Source: Ichthyophis bannanicus (lineage: Eukaryota > Chordata > Amphibia > Gymnophiona > Ichthyophiidae). From it: 64,000 nucleotides of DNA. The stretch spans positions 44,421,788 through 44,485,787 of the forward strand of contig CM066039.1 of assembly GCA_033557465.1 (NCBI GenBank). Reading direction: 5' to 3'. Below are positions 34,040 through 43,996 of the stretch, one piece after another; position 1 is the stretch's first letter; each line of letters starts with the position of its first letter. The notes beneath the pieces are model-generated. The model did no database searches, was not told the origin of the DNA, and was given only the letters and a program-made list of their open reading frames with translations. The translations under genes and the position numbers were made by a program.

Positions 34040-35012
34040 TATTTTTATTTAAAAAGAATTTATATCCCACTTTATCCTAAAATCAAAGCAGTTTTCACTT
34101 CAAATGAATCAAAAAATAAAGTGTAGAGGTGTCGGCATGCTGTGTTTGTATTGTAGTGTGTGTGTAGATGTAATAAATGTGTAGCTTGATTATCAGATGC
34201 AATATATACAGGGTGGGCTATATACAATGTGCTATATACAGAGAGGGGTTGGGGGAGGGGAGGCAGGAGGAGTGAGGCAAAGGTCTCACTCCTCCCGGGG
34301 GAGAGCAGTGTCAGGTACAATTAACATTAAAATTCAATTTATCCAAGGAACTTACTTATTAGTTCTTGGAATAAGCTGATATATGCATCAACAGTAACAT
34401 TATAATATTAACAATATGAATATTCTCTTGTAACATTAAATTCACTTATATGCAAGTTCCTTAGATAAGTGAATTTAATGTTACAAGAGAATATGCATAA
34501 TAATGTTACTGTTGATACTTATTAGTTCTTGGAATAAGCTGATATATGCAAGTTCCTTGGATATCAACTTATACCAAGAACTAATAAATATCAACAGTAA
34601 CATTATCAATTTGAGTATTCTGTTGTAACATTGACTCACTATGTATATCTTAATGTCAGTAATAGGGTGTTTGTTTGGTGTGGTTGTCGTGACTTAGTTT
34701 GGCTTGTGGGGTGATTTGGGTTCTTGGTGGTCTTCATTGAATTGTTCCATGAATAGGGTGGTTTTGAGTAGCTTCCGGAATTCTTTTATATCTGTTGTTG
34801 ATTTCAGTTTGTCTGGGGGGACATTCCAGATAGCAGGGGTAGCAAGAGAGAAAGCTCGCATGGATGTGGATTTGTTGGTTTTTGTGAATAGAGTGGGTGT
34901 TGGTATTGGGGTTTTTTTGGTGCTGTTTCTGTCTGATCTTTTGCTTGTTTTGGTTCCGATGAGTTTCTGTAGTATTTCTACTGACATGTTTTTAATTTTG
35001 AAAATTACTTAA
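34040..35012 (-). mobile_element. L2-type LINE 3' fragment (antisense) with palindromic insert
   Basis: The minus-strand frame at 34987-34694 ends with MRAFSLATPAIWNVPPDKL, the L2 C-terminal motif. The tail near 34040 reads TTATATCCCACTTTATCC, the complement of the GCGGGATATAAAT-type L2 tail. A folded AT-rich insert lies at about 34325-34640. Confidence 0.75.
34325..34640. repeat. AT-rich inverted repeat cluster
   Basis: Segments such as AACATTAAATTCACTTAT and its complement ATAAGTGAATTTAATGTT, and TTATTAGTTCTTGGAATAAG repeated at 34357 and 34520, form a complex fold-back, perhaps a double MITE. No ends or target duplication were assigned. Confidence 0.6.
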
Positions 35013-35070
35013 CAATGTGCAGTCGAAACAAAGAGAAGAAGGGAATCTCCCTAGTGGGTCAGTCCAGAGA

Positions 35071-35480
35071 CAAGAAGCACAAACCAGAGAGAGACCACAA
35101 CAATGAATACACAAATGTTCTTCAAAGGTTTATTAAATTGGACCTTGCGTCAAATACACCTGCATCAGGTGTCTTTGTATGGCCAATCTTGGATGCAATA
35201 TTTTGCAAGATCAAAAACTGCACGATTGTGTCTTTTGCAAGCAATATTTAATTTTGGTTATACGTAGCTCTGATAAGCAAGTTATTGCTTTCAGAAGTAT
35301 CTGACATATAATTGTTATCCTTCCTTATTATTACATCCAAGATTGGCCCATTAAAAAATGTTGTATCCATATGCAGGTGTGTTTGCTGAAGCCCGGCCAT
35401 CTCTGGTTCTTTTAATAAACCTTCACTGAAAGATATTTGTATATTCATTGCTGCGGTCCCTCTCTGGTTTGCGCTTCTTG
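35071..35480. repeat. 410-bp fold-back element
   Basis: CAAGAAGCACAAACCAGAGA at the left is matched by TCTCTGGTTTGCGCTTCTTG at the right, and GGCCAATCTTGGATG by CATCCAAGATTGGCC inside. It is probably a MITE or the inverted end of a larger element upstream of the Penelope coding region. Confidence 0.65.
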
Positions 35481-35910
35481 TTACTTCACAAGGTGCATGT
35501 TAAAGAAGGGAGTTTGTGCCACTATGACTGAGGTGAGAAATTAATTGGAAAATATTGGGCCAGATGTGGAAAGGCACTTATCTGCTTAGCAATAGCTTAC
35601 TGGATAAGTGTCAGTGAAATGTAAACCAGAAGGTTACAGAAAAATACAAGGATTGAGGGGAAACCTGTAAAAAAAAGTAAAATTTAAGGCAAATGAGAAA
35701 TACATGGTGACTAGACATATGTAAAATCGTGAATTTTAAATGCAACTATAACGATTCGATGGTAAGTCCTTGGTAGGGTCCTCAATAAAATTTCTTCTGT
35801 CAAGTTACTTTAGTGTGGCCATGGTTTTACGTCTTCTGCTCCTTGCTTGGTTTTCAAATTTGCAGAAATTGTTCTTCTCCCCTCCGCCTACTGTTTTCTG
35901 AGGACTACCA

Positions 35911-37480
35911 TGGCCTACACTCAGTGGGACAATGTTTTTAGTTACTCAGAAGATCATCTTAACCATCTCTTGCAGAACCACCACTTGTCGATGATGAATC
36001 TGAAGACATTAGCAATGCTGAACGATGGATTGACTTAGTTTGTGCTAGAAAAGCTGTCATCCGGTATGAGCTTCACCATGCAAGTCTTCTACAGTATTGT
36101 AGAGTTAAGCCTAAGCCAATACCTAGAGGCTTTTGACTAAGGAACCTAATATGTTGCACAACAATAAAGCCTTCACGGATAGCAATGCAATGCAATGTGT
36201 GCCTTCGAGTCAGTCCTGACTCCTGGCGACCCAGAAGCTCCTGGGTTTTCTTGTTAGGTGTCACCGGAAGTAGATTGCCAGGCCTTTCTTCCGAGGCAAT
36301 GAAGGGTTAAGTGACTTGCCGGTGTGCCATTTTAAATAAATGCTCTCTCGATCTTATCGTGTTATTGGCAGAAACTTCCAAGAAGAAAGCAGACACCATC
36401 AGAGTAGAAGCAGATAGAAAAAAGGACTCACTTAGAGCCAATGATAGACATTTTGATAAACTCCTCAGCAATTATAATAAAAAGCTTGATGAATATCATA
36501 GAGACATTAAAAAAGGTAAATTAGATAAACACAAATGTGATGAAATGGACTATAAAAATGGCAATGTTTATGGTTGAAATCTTGCACTTCTTATAATGTA
36601 CAGCAGCAAGTTAGTTTTAAGGATGATAATGCTGAACATAATCACTATCCTTCTAGAAAGAATGATTATCCTACACGTAAGAACGATGATGTGCAAGAAA
36701 GAAGTAAAAAAACGTATCAGGAGTAATTCAGAGGAACTTTTTGCCTCTCCCGTCTCCACTCCCCTTCCTACGTCCACAGGCACCTTGAGAGATTTTTTGT
36801 TCGAGGATGTCTGGGAGATAGTCAGCTCGACGCAAATCCTCACGGAAACAACCACCCCTCCATCCTTCCCGGATGGAATTCAGAGGGAAAGGGAGAGGCA
36901 GGGGCAGAGGGTCACACTCTTTTCACAACCGATCCCATGATCCTTACTAGCATCAGATATTGACCTTCCGGTACTAAATCTCTCTAAAATTACTACCCTT
37001 ACTACAACTGAGTGTAACTGTCTTCAAAAAGGCCTTTCTTTTGTCCCTACAGCACGTTATGATTCTTTTCAAACACATATTGATCTCCACAAATTTTTCT
37101 GTAAATTTCACATTACACAATTTTTTTCAGACAAACCCAATAATACCACAGATCTCTCTGTTGTTCGCAGCAATTCTCAGTGGATGCCTCCTGGGTCCCA
37201 TCCATCCTGCTATTCAGACATTTATGGACTGCGTCCTTTGTGACATACACCTACTTGAGAGTAAGTCAGATGTAGATTTAGTAACCTGTCACATGAAGAA
37301 AGACTAGCTCTGCAATCTTTAAGACAACGGTCAGACATCATTAAACCTACTGATAAAGGTGGCGGTATTGTCATCTTAGACCGCTCTTATTATGTACATG
37401 AGAACTTCTGAGCCAACTCAACAACAACCTGTTCTATCAGGTCCTCCCTACATTTGCCATCAAACAAGAAATTGACTCCC
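35911..37480 (+). pseudogene. Penelope-like ORF, N-terminal part and RT entry (broken)
   Basis: Recognisable pieces are HHASLLQYCRVKPKPIPRGF near 36080-36140, typical of the region before the RT, then a Lys-rich helix (NKKLDEYHRDIKKGKLDKHK near 36470-36530), then NCLQKGLSFVPTARYDSF near 37015-37068 and SLRQRSDIIKPTDKGGGIVI near 37318-37377, the last a hallmark at the Penelope RT start. Several stops and frame shifts and a SINE-like insert near 36170-36340 interrupt it. The reading frame is cut by CR1-B at about 37489. Confidence 0.82.
36170..36340. mobile_element. Short SINE-like insert
   Basis: The text TGTGCCTTCGAGTCAGTCCTGACTCCTGG and, later, GGGTTAAGTGACTTGCC resembles the body of vertebrate SINEs. 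It interrupts the Penelope N-terminal region. Family and boundaries are uncertain. Confidence 0.4.
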
Positions 37481-37579
37481 TTCTTTATAAGAACATAAGA
37501 TATGCCATACTGGGTCAGACCAAGGTCCATCAAGCCCAGTATTCTGTTTCCAACAGTGGCCAATCTAGGTCATATATAC

Positions 37580-38941
37580 TGTCATAAGGTCGCGCCATCA
37601 GAACCCATGGAAGTAGGGGATTGTGAGCAAAATGTAAGGGAAACTGACAGCTCAGGTTCACACATGGGGGAAGGTTGCTATGAGCAACAGATGAAAACAA
37701 AGCCACGAGGTGTTAGGGAACGCCCGAACAGAAAGGGAGCACAGAATTCATTAGAAAATGAAGAGCACCTGCATGGGGGCGGAGCCCAGGCTAACACCAG
37801 TTTGGACGTACTTAAAAATCACTTACCGGAAGGTAGAGGAGAAACTGAAGGAGAAAGAGAGATGGAGAGAGAAGTAGTAGGAACTACAAGGGCTGTAGTT
37901 GGAACTACGCGAGAACCGTTAGGAACTGCTGAGCTTGAGAGCAGTGTCCGTGGAGCTGTGAGGACGGAGCCAAGGGGATTATCCAGAGTACATGAGGTTG
38001 GTGATTCTCAGAAGTTGTTGGGAACAGCAGTGCACAGCCTCTCAATATTCCCAGGAGCGTTGCTGTGAGGCAAGCAGAGAAGGCAGTCCAACAGCCAAGG
38101 CTTTAAGATATAAATTACCTAACACCAGAAATGCAGAAGGGGAAAACTTTTACCCTGAAGCACATTTGAATGAGTCAGAGAAACACCGTGGAAAAGGGGC
38201 TTCCAAGCAGAGCTGTGCTTATCCGAGAAAGCAGAAAACAGCAGTGCCTAAAGGTAGGCGTATTTACCCTAATAAGAGAGGTTTGCAATACCCTGACTTT
38301 CTATGCACGTACCAAGAGCTCTGTAGTTCTCAGGAACCCAACTACAGGAAATATGGTAGTTACCCACGGGCCACTGGTATAGTGGGGGAGGAGAGTGTTT
38401 TAACTCCCCGACAAGAACCTTATAACTTTAACGGCAATTGGGAGCCAGAAGTTTACTCTGATGAAGAGGAGATGCAGATTGAACCTCTTGGAGAATCTTT
38501 AGAGGAAAATGAGATGGACTGCACGTGCACATTATCTGATTGTATAGCATCTCTATGTTAAAAGCAGACAGAACTGTTTATGAGAAGAAACAGGTGCCAG
38601 AGTTCCGTGAGTAAAAGGAACTGTTTTCTGTTACTTTTTGTTCATGGTTTAATGCTGAAGAAAGCTAAGTTTTGTTGAAAGTATTTTTCTTTAATTGTGT
38701 TATCAGACGAAGGGTCTGACCTGCTTTAAGTTCCACTGTTATGAATCCACCCCGGACGGGGAATAAAGCCTGAGTTTAAACCTTACTCTCTGCTTCAACT
38801 ACACTTCTTTGGCTAATGGTGAAAACTGCAGGATCCAGACGGCTTTGCAAAATGCCTTCATAGGAGCTCTAGCCATAAAAATACTGCCCCATCAAAACGA
38901 CCCAAGCCCTTTTTAGCCTCTGGGTACGTTAGTGGGTGACA
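37580..38941 (+). repeat. 5' LTR (1362 bp)
   Basis: Starts TGTCATAAGGTCGCGCCATC and ends GTTAGTGGGTGACA. An AATAAA is present near 38762. It contains the same ORF as the 3' LTR, but a 2-bp loss near 38008 (CTCAGAAGTTG against CTCAGAGAAGTTG) breaks it. Confidence 0.93.
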
Positions 38942-38945
38942 TGAG

Positions 38946-38963
38946 TGGCGTCGTCTAGAGGAT
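38946..38963 (+). other. Likely primer-binding site
   Basis: TGGCGTCGTCTAGAGG begins four bases after the 5' LTR; a leading TGG is expected from the CCA end of a primer tRNA. The tRNA was not identified. Confidence 0.55.
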
Positions 38964-39261
38964 TTTTTTTTTTAACTGTGGAAAAAAAGGACACTTTTGA
39001 AGAAAAAATACTGCTGTACCGGAGGACCCATAGGAAGCAAGCACAGAGGACGGGCCAGACGCTGATCGAGGACCTTTCTTGCCAAAGCCTGAATCTACGC
39101 AGATCCTAAGGTAATGGATACCTAGGGCACTAGCATAGGTGGATAAAAGGGCAAGAAAGAGGGCGCTTCTGTGGTGCAGGAAAAGGGGTGAAGAAGTGTA
39201 AAAAGTACCGCACTTGGTGGTTTTCTCTCTCTTCTTTTCTCCGCAGGGTCACAGCAAGAAG

Positions 39262-40998
39262 ATGGAGGCCCAGGACATAATGAGCTGGATGCAACACCAG
39301 TGGGACAAACAACTGGAGTTAGCACGGCACATACAAGAGCAAACGGCAAAAATTATCATGGAGCAGCAGAGGCCACTTCTGGAGACCATGAGGGCATTTT
39401 TGGAAAAGTCACCAGGACATGGGACTGAGAACCCCTACGTAGTTCCAGGGGTAGGACTTAATGCGAGTCATGCGTTTACGTTGGGACAGTTAAGTCCACA
39501 GGACAACATTGATGATTTTATTGATGCCTTTGAACGAATAGGGGGGGCATTGAAATGGCCACGAGAGCAGTGGGCTACCCGCTTTGCTGTATCTCTCACC
39601 GGGGAAGCTCTCTCTGCTTATAAAGCAATGCCTGCCATCCTTGCTACTGACTACGAGGAGATAAAAAGGGCAGTTAAGGATAGGTTGGGCCTATCTAGCA
39701 TGCATTATCGCAGGCTGTTTAGAGAAGCTAGGATGAGGGCCCAAGAAACCCCTAAAGCTCTGCAGCAGAGATTAAAGAATTTGGCCTACAAGTGGTTAAC
39801 CCCTGAGCAGAGGACAATGGAAGCAGTGCTAGATATAATTATCTTGGAGCAGTTTCTCCAGGCTGTGCCTACCGAGGTAAAAAAGTATCTCACCTTGCAA
39901 AATTGTCAGAATACCAATGATGCAGCCAGTCTAGCTGAACGCTATTTTGAGGCTCAGATAGTGGGCACCTCAGAAATAGGTCTGAGGAAAGCAGCAGGCA
40001 TGGCAGAGCATAAAAGAGAGAAATATATTAAAGGGAAAATGTTTAATGTATGTGGTAAGAATACTAATGATGACATTTTTTCTATACACAAAGGGAAATG
40101 TTATGTGTGCGGGCGAGCGGGCCACTTCCAAAAAGACTGCACGGAGCGGACTATCCTCATGGCTGGGAGAGAAAAGCCAGCACAAGATGGGTTCCTGATT
40201 CCTGTGCAGGTAGAAGGGGTGAAAACGCTGGCGCTGCTTGACTCGGGTGCTGACCAGAGCATGATTATGTCCAAGCTCTGGGAAGCCATTGAGAGGCGCC
40301 GTCGGTCAGCCCCGAGGCAAGCAGAAAGCCAGATCCGTTTAAAATGCATACACGGGGCATTTTCCTGTTATCCTTCACAGAGGTTATCTATACGTGCTGT
40401 AGATAGAGAACACACATTACAGGTAGCCATAATCCCTACATTGCCTAAAGATGTCATTTTAGGCAGGGACTGGCCACCCTTTCTCAAGGGTCTAGCGGTA
40501 GGGTTGAATACCCGGACCGGCCTAATATCTACCCGATCGCAGGCAGGGACCTCAGGGGAAGGAAGGATAGCATCCGAGGATCCTGGGGAGCCTGAGGGGG
40601 AGGAAGAACCCCAAGAGGAGGAATTAGATGGGGGTGGATTAGGCATTCTGCCCACACATGATGAACTAATACACGAACCGGTTAAGGAAGGCAGGAAGGC
40701 GAAAGCCAAAAAACGCCAAGAGAGGCGTCAAAGGACCCGGGGGAGGGCCGAGTTGGAGGCGGGTGCAGGGTTACCTTGGGTACCTGCCGAGGTGGTGAGC
40801 AAGTTCCCCTCATTCCCAGCCGAACAGCGGGCTGACCCAGCTCTAAAGAGAGCTTTCGAATGGGCCAGGGAAATCCGGCCTACCCTACCCAGGTTTTTCC
40901 TGGAAAAGGAAATCCTATATAGGGAAAGTACTGACCCGTATTCCGGAGCGATAAGAAACAATTGGTCGTGCCAACGACATTTAAAGCCACAGTACTAA
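39262..40998 (+). CDS. Gag-protease polyprotein with SCAN-like capsid
   Basis: The 578-codon frame starts at ATG 39262 (MEAQDIMSWMQHQWDKQ). Residues about 160-235 contain QETPKALQQRLKNLAYKWL and LDIIILEQFLQAVPTEV, which strongly resemble the SCAN dimerisation fold derived from Gmr1-type capsids. A CCHC knuckle (CYVCGRAGHFQKDC) is at residues 280-293. The aspartic protease motif LLDSGADQS is at about residue 325 and VILGRDW at about 400. A Glu/Lys-rich linker and a peptide resembling the start of integrase (LPRFFLEKEILYRES) follow. The frame ends at 40998 after passing out of the IN frame by -1 near 40950. Gag packages RNA, and the protease matures Gag and Pol. Confidence 0.9.
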   Translation: MEAQDIMSWMQHQWDKQLELARHIQEQTAKIIMEQQRPLLETMRAFLEKSPGHGTENPYVVPGVGLNASHAFTLGQLSPQDNIDDFIDAFERIGGALKWPREQWATRFAVSLTGEALSAYKAMPAILATDYEEIKRAVKDRLGLSSMHYRRLFREARMRAQETPKALQQRLKNLAYKWLTPEQRTMEAVLDIIILEQFLQAVPTEVKKYLTLQNCQNTNDAASLAERYFEAQIVGTSEIGLRKAAGMAEHKREKYIKGKMFNVCGKNTNDDIFSIHKGKCYVCGRAGHFQKDCTERTILMAGREKPAQDGFLIPVQVEGVKTLALLDSGADQSMIMSKLWEAIERRRRSAPRQAESQIRLKCIHGAFSCYPSQRLSIRAVDREHTLQVAIIPTLPKDVILGRDWPPFLKGLAVGLNTRTGLISTRSQAGTSGEGRIASEDPGEPEGEEEPQEEELDGGGLGILPTHDELIHEPVKEGRKAKAKKRQERRQRTRGRAELEAGAGLPWVPAEVVSKFPSFPAEQRADPALKRAFEWAREIRPTLPRFFLEKEILYRESTDPYSGAIRNNWSCQRHLKPQY

Positions 40999-43124
40999 GG
41001 TTGGCACACGACCACCCCATAGGCAGCCAGAAGGGAGTCCAAGGCACCCTGGACCAAATATTGGTTCGATTCTATTGGCCAGGGGTCTTTAAAGAGACTA
41101 AACAATACTGCGAGGCTTGTCCAACTTGTCAGAGGGTCACAGCTTTAAAGCCGAAAGCTGTACCGATGGTATCCACACCCACCATAGCAGTACCTATGGA
41201 ACGCATAGGTATGGATATCGTAGGACCCCTGATCCGTACGCCCAGAGGATTTCAGTATTTATTGGTGGTAGTAGACCACGCAACTAGATTCCCATGGGCT
41301 ATTCCCTTAAGGAGTACATCGGCCAGAGTAATAGCCCAAGAGCTGGTAAAGCTCTTTTGTGAAGTGGGTTTTCCCAGGGAGGTATTGACTGACCAAGGGA
41401 GCAATTTCTTATCAAAACACTTAGCAACGGTATGGGAAGCCTTTGGCATAAGGCACATAAAGATTGCAGCCTATCATCCTCAAACAAATGGACTTGTTGA
41501 GAGGATGAATCAGTCTTTGAAACAGATGCTTCGGAGGGGTTTAAAGAAGGGAGAGATGGGTGAATGGGATACCCTACTCCCATTTGTAGTTTATGCATGT
41601 CGAGAACGCATACAGACGTCATTAAAAGCGTCCCCATATGAGCTTATGTTTGGCAGGGCCCCTAGGGGAATTTTAGACATTCTCCATGAACAGTGGGTGG
41701 AGCCAGACTCGCAGGAAGTTGGGGTGCCTCAATTCCTTAAAAACTTGAGGGAACGCTTAGAAAGAACTGCAAAGGCCTCAAGAGAAAATTTGCAGGCCAG
41801 CAAAGAAAAGCAAAAACGTTACTATGACAGGAGCACAAGAGAAAGGCACCTGAGCATAGGGGATAAAGTCCTTCTCCAAGTAGCGGACCCGGGACCCATG
41901 TTTGAGGCCCAGTGGAAGGGACCATGTACAGTAATAAAGAAAGTAGGTCCTGTGACATACAAGGTGGAGAATGAGAGGGGACGTCAGCAGGTGTACCACT
42001 TCAACGTTCTAAAACCTTGGAAAGAGAGATTGGCCACAGTCAGCTTGGCCTATGTAAGGCAGCGAGACAGAACCCAAGAGATGATTACGTGCTGTCCGGT
42101 TAGTCGTCCGGCAGCCCGTAATAATATAAGGGGGGGGATCTGTCGTAAGGTAGCGCCATCAGAACCCATGGAAGTGGGGGATTGTGAGCAAAATGTAAGG
42201 GAAACTGACAGCTCAGGTTCACACATGGGGGAAGGTTGCTATGAGCAACAGATGAAAACAAAGCCACGAGGTGTTAGGGAACGCCCGAACAGAAAGGGAG
42301 CACAGAATTCATTAGAAAATGAAGAGCACCTGCATGGGGGCGGAGCCCAGGCTAACACCAGTTTGAACGTACTTAAAAATCACTTACCGGAAGGTAGAGG
42401 AGAAACTGAAGGAGAAAGAGAGACGGAGAGAGAAGTAGTAGGAACTACAAGGGCTGTAGTTGGAACTACGCGAGAACAGTTAGGAACTGCTGAGCTTGAG
42501 AGCAGTGTCCGTGGAGCTGTGAGGACGGAGCCAAGGGGATTATCCAGAGTACATGAGGTTGCTGATTCTCAGAGAAGTTGTTGGGAACAGCAGTGCACAG
42601 CCTCTCAATATTCCCAGGAGCGTTGCTGTGAGGCAAGCAGAGAAGGCAGTCCAACAGCCAAGGCTTTAAGATATAAATTACCTAACACCAGAAATGCAGA
42701 AGGGGAAAACTTTTACCCTGAAGCACATTTGAATGAGTCAGAGAAACACCGTGGAAAAGGGGCTTCCAAGCAGAGCTGTGCTTATCCGAGAGAGCAGGAA
42801 ACAGCAGTGCCTAAAGGTAGGCGTATTTACCCTAATAAGAGAGGTTTGCAATACCCTGACTTTCTATGCACGTACCAAGAGCTCTGTAGTTCTCAGGAAC
42901 CCAACTACAGGAAATATGGTAGTTACCCACGGGCCACTGGTATAGTGGGGGAGGAGAGTGTTTTAACTCCCCAACAAGAACCTTATAACTTTAACGGCAA
43001 TTGGGAGCCAGAAGTTTACTCTGATGAAGAGGAGATGCCGATTGAAACTCTTGGAGAATCTTTAGAGGAAAATGAGATGGACTGCATGTGCACATTATCT
43101 GATTGTATAGCATCTCTATGTTAA
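40935..43124 (+). CDS. Integrase continuous with an LTR-encoded C-terminal extension
   Basis: The frame is -1 relative to Gag-protease and opens after a stop at 40932. It contains an HHCC zinc domain (LAHDHP...CEACPTCQ), the DDE core (GMDIVGP near 41212, LTDQGSNF near 41388, LVERMNQ near 41492) and a C-terminal module (QWKGPCTVIKKVGPVTYKV near 41911). Normally a stop or RT would follow. Here the frame passes the polypurine tract and 327 codons into the 3' LTR, ending at 43124. The extension is hydrophilic, with basic stretches and an acidic end (PEVYSDEEEMPIETLGESL). A slippery heptamer was not seen near 40950, so the frame change may be a mutation. Confidence 0.85.
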   Translation, partial: PVFRSDKKQLVVPTTFKATVLRLAHDHPIGSQKGVQGTLDQILVRFYWPGVFKETKQYCEACPTCQRVTALKPKAVPMVSTPTIAVPMERIGMDIVGPLIRTPRGFQYLLVVVDHATRFPWAIPLRSTSARVIAQELVKLFCEVGFPREVLTDQGSNFLSKHLATVWEAFGIRHIKIAAYHPQTNGLVERMNQSLKQMLRRGLKKGEMGEWDTLLPFVVYACRERIQTSLKASPYELMFGRAPRGILDILHEQWVEPDSQEVGVPQFLKNLRERLERTAKASRENLQASKEKQKRYYDRSTRERHLSIGDKVLLQVADPGPMFEAQWKGPCTVIKKVGPVTYKVENERGRQQVYHFNVLKPWKERLATVSLAYVRQRDRTQEMITCCPVSRPAARNNIRGGICRKVAPSEPMEVGDCEQNVRETDSSGSHMGEGCYEQQMKTKPRGVRERPNRKGAQNSLENEEHLHGGGAQANTSLNVLKNHLPEGRGETEGERETEREVVGTTRAVVGTTREQLGTAELESSVRGAVRTEPRGLSRVHEVADSQRSCWEQQCTASQYSQERCCEASREGSPTAKALRYKLPNTRNAEGENFYPEAHLNESEKHRGKGASKQSCAYPREQETAVPKGRRIYPNKRGLQYPDFLCTYQELCSSQEPNYRKYGSYPRATGIVGEESVLTPQQEPYNFNGNWEPEVYSDEEEMPIETLGESLEENEMDCMCTLSDCIASLC
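42127..42140 (+). other. Polypurine tract
   Basis: AAGGGGGGGGATC immediately precedes the 3' LTR and is the expected primer site for plus-strand synthesis. It is translated in the integrase frame. Confidence 0.8.
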
Positions 43125-43504
43125 AAGCAGACAGAACTGTTTATGAGAAGAAACAGGTGCCAGAGTTCCGTGAGTAAAAGGAACTGTTTTCTGTTACTTT
43201 TTGTTCATGGTTTAATGCTGAAGAAAGCTAAGTTTTGTTGAAAGTATTTTTCTTTAATTGTGTTATCAGACGAAGGGTCTGACCTGCTTTAAGTTCCACT
43301 GTTATGAATCCACCCCGGACGGGGAATAAAGCCTGAGTTTAAACATTACCCTCTGCTTCAACTACACTTCTTTGGCTAATGGTGAAAATTACAGGATCCA
43401 GAAGGCTTTGCAAAATGCCTTCATAGGAGCTCTAGCCATAAAAATACTGCCCCATCAAAACGACCCAAGCCCTTTTTAGCCTCTGGGTACGTTAGTGGGT
43501 GACA
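42141..43504 (+). repeat. 3' LTR (1364 bp) with intact internal ORF
   Basis: TGTCGTAAGGTAGCGCCATC to GTTAGTGGGTGACA. It contains an uninterrupted 318-codon ORF from ATG 42168 to TAA 43124. Confidence 0.93.
42168..43124 (+). CDS. LTR-internal ORF, 318 codons, function unknown
   Basis: An ATG near the LTR start opens 318 codons with no stop. It is in frame with integrase, so it may be expressed as an IN extension, as a separate product from an LTR promoter, or not at all. The predicted product is hydrophilic, Glu- and Arg-rich, with a Cys-rich middle (SCWEQQCTAS, RCCEASRE) and an acidic C-terminus. No transmembrane segment or known domain was recognised. The 5' LTR copy is broken by 2 bp. A distantly related ending occurs in the solo LTR at 18835-20377. 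Confidence 0.55.
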   Translation: MEVGDCEQNVRETDSSGSHMGEGCYEQQMKTKPRGVRERPNRKGAQNSLENEEHLHGGGAQANTSLNVLKNHLPEGRGETEGERETEREVVGTTRAVVGTTREQLGTAELESSVRGAVRTEPRGLSRVHEVADSQRSCWEQQCTASQYSQERCCEASREGSPTAKALRYKLPNTRNAEGENFYPEAHLNESEKHRGKGASKQSCAYPREQETAVPKGRRIYPNKRGLQYPDFLCTYQELCSSQEPNYRKYGSYPRATGIVGEESVLTPQQEPYNFNGNWEPEVYSDEEEMPIETLGESLEENEMDCMCTLSDCIASLC

Positions 43505-43582
43505 GTACCTAGCAGTTTCCCCAAGGGACACAGGTTCCACAATGCTTGTATTGGTTCAAGCATTGATATCCTGGGTCCCTTC

Positions 43583-43996
43583 TTAATAATGGTTTATTGA
43601 CCTTTCCTCCAGGAACTTGTCCAAACCTTTTTTAAACCCAGCTACACTAACAGCCTTTACTACATCCTCCGGTAACAAATTCCAGAGTTTGATTACACGT
43701 TGAGTGAAAAAATATTTTCTTGTATTAGTCTTAAATAGTTTACCCTGTAGCTTCATTACATGTCCCCTAGTCTTTCTATATTCTGATAAGGTAAACAATC
43801 GATCTACGTTTACCCGTTCCACTCCATTCATTAATTTACAGACTTCTATCATATCTCCCCTCAGCCGTCTCTTTTCCAGGTTAAAGAGCCCTAACCTTTT
43901 TAGCCTTTCTTCATAGGAGTATCCTTCCATCCCCTTTACCATTTTGGTGGCTCTTCTCTGGGTGTACGGACATTTAATCACGCGATAGTTAATCAC
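43583..43996 (-). pseudogene. CR1-B ORF2 C-terminal part
   Basis: On the minus strand, [20 protein letters not shown] continues with [16 protein letters not shown] and [18 protein letters not shown], the CR1 C-terminal motifs. The reading frame continues from the RT beyond the MULE, whose 8-bp target copy CTTCTCTG is at 43953-43960. Confidence 0.85.

Larger units (their letters stand above)
37580..43504 (+). mobile_element. Ty3-type LTR retrotransposon with no RT; IN frame runs into LTR
   Basis: LTRs at 37580-38941 and 42141-43504 (both TG...CA) differ at about 20 positions by eye, about 1.5 percent, so the insertion is fairly young. The flanking 4 bp are ATAC on the left and GTAC on the right, a target duplication with one change; the CR1 text rejoins across it. 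The 3.2-kb interior holds Gag-protease and integrase but no RT or RNase H. In the Gmr1-like group, whose capsid is the source of the host SCAN domain, IN precedes RT, so RT would be expected between 42120 and the LTR. It probably depends on another element for replication. Confidence 0.92.

Noticed and set aside
39262..40998. SCAN-domain host gene
   Set aside because: CCHC knuckle, protease, integrase, paired LTRs and target duplication show a retrotransposon Gag.
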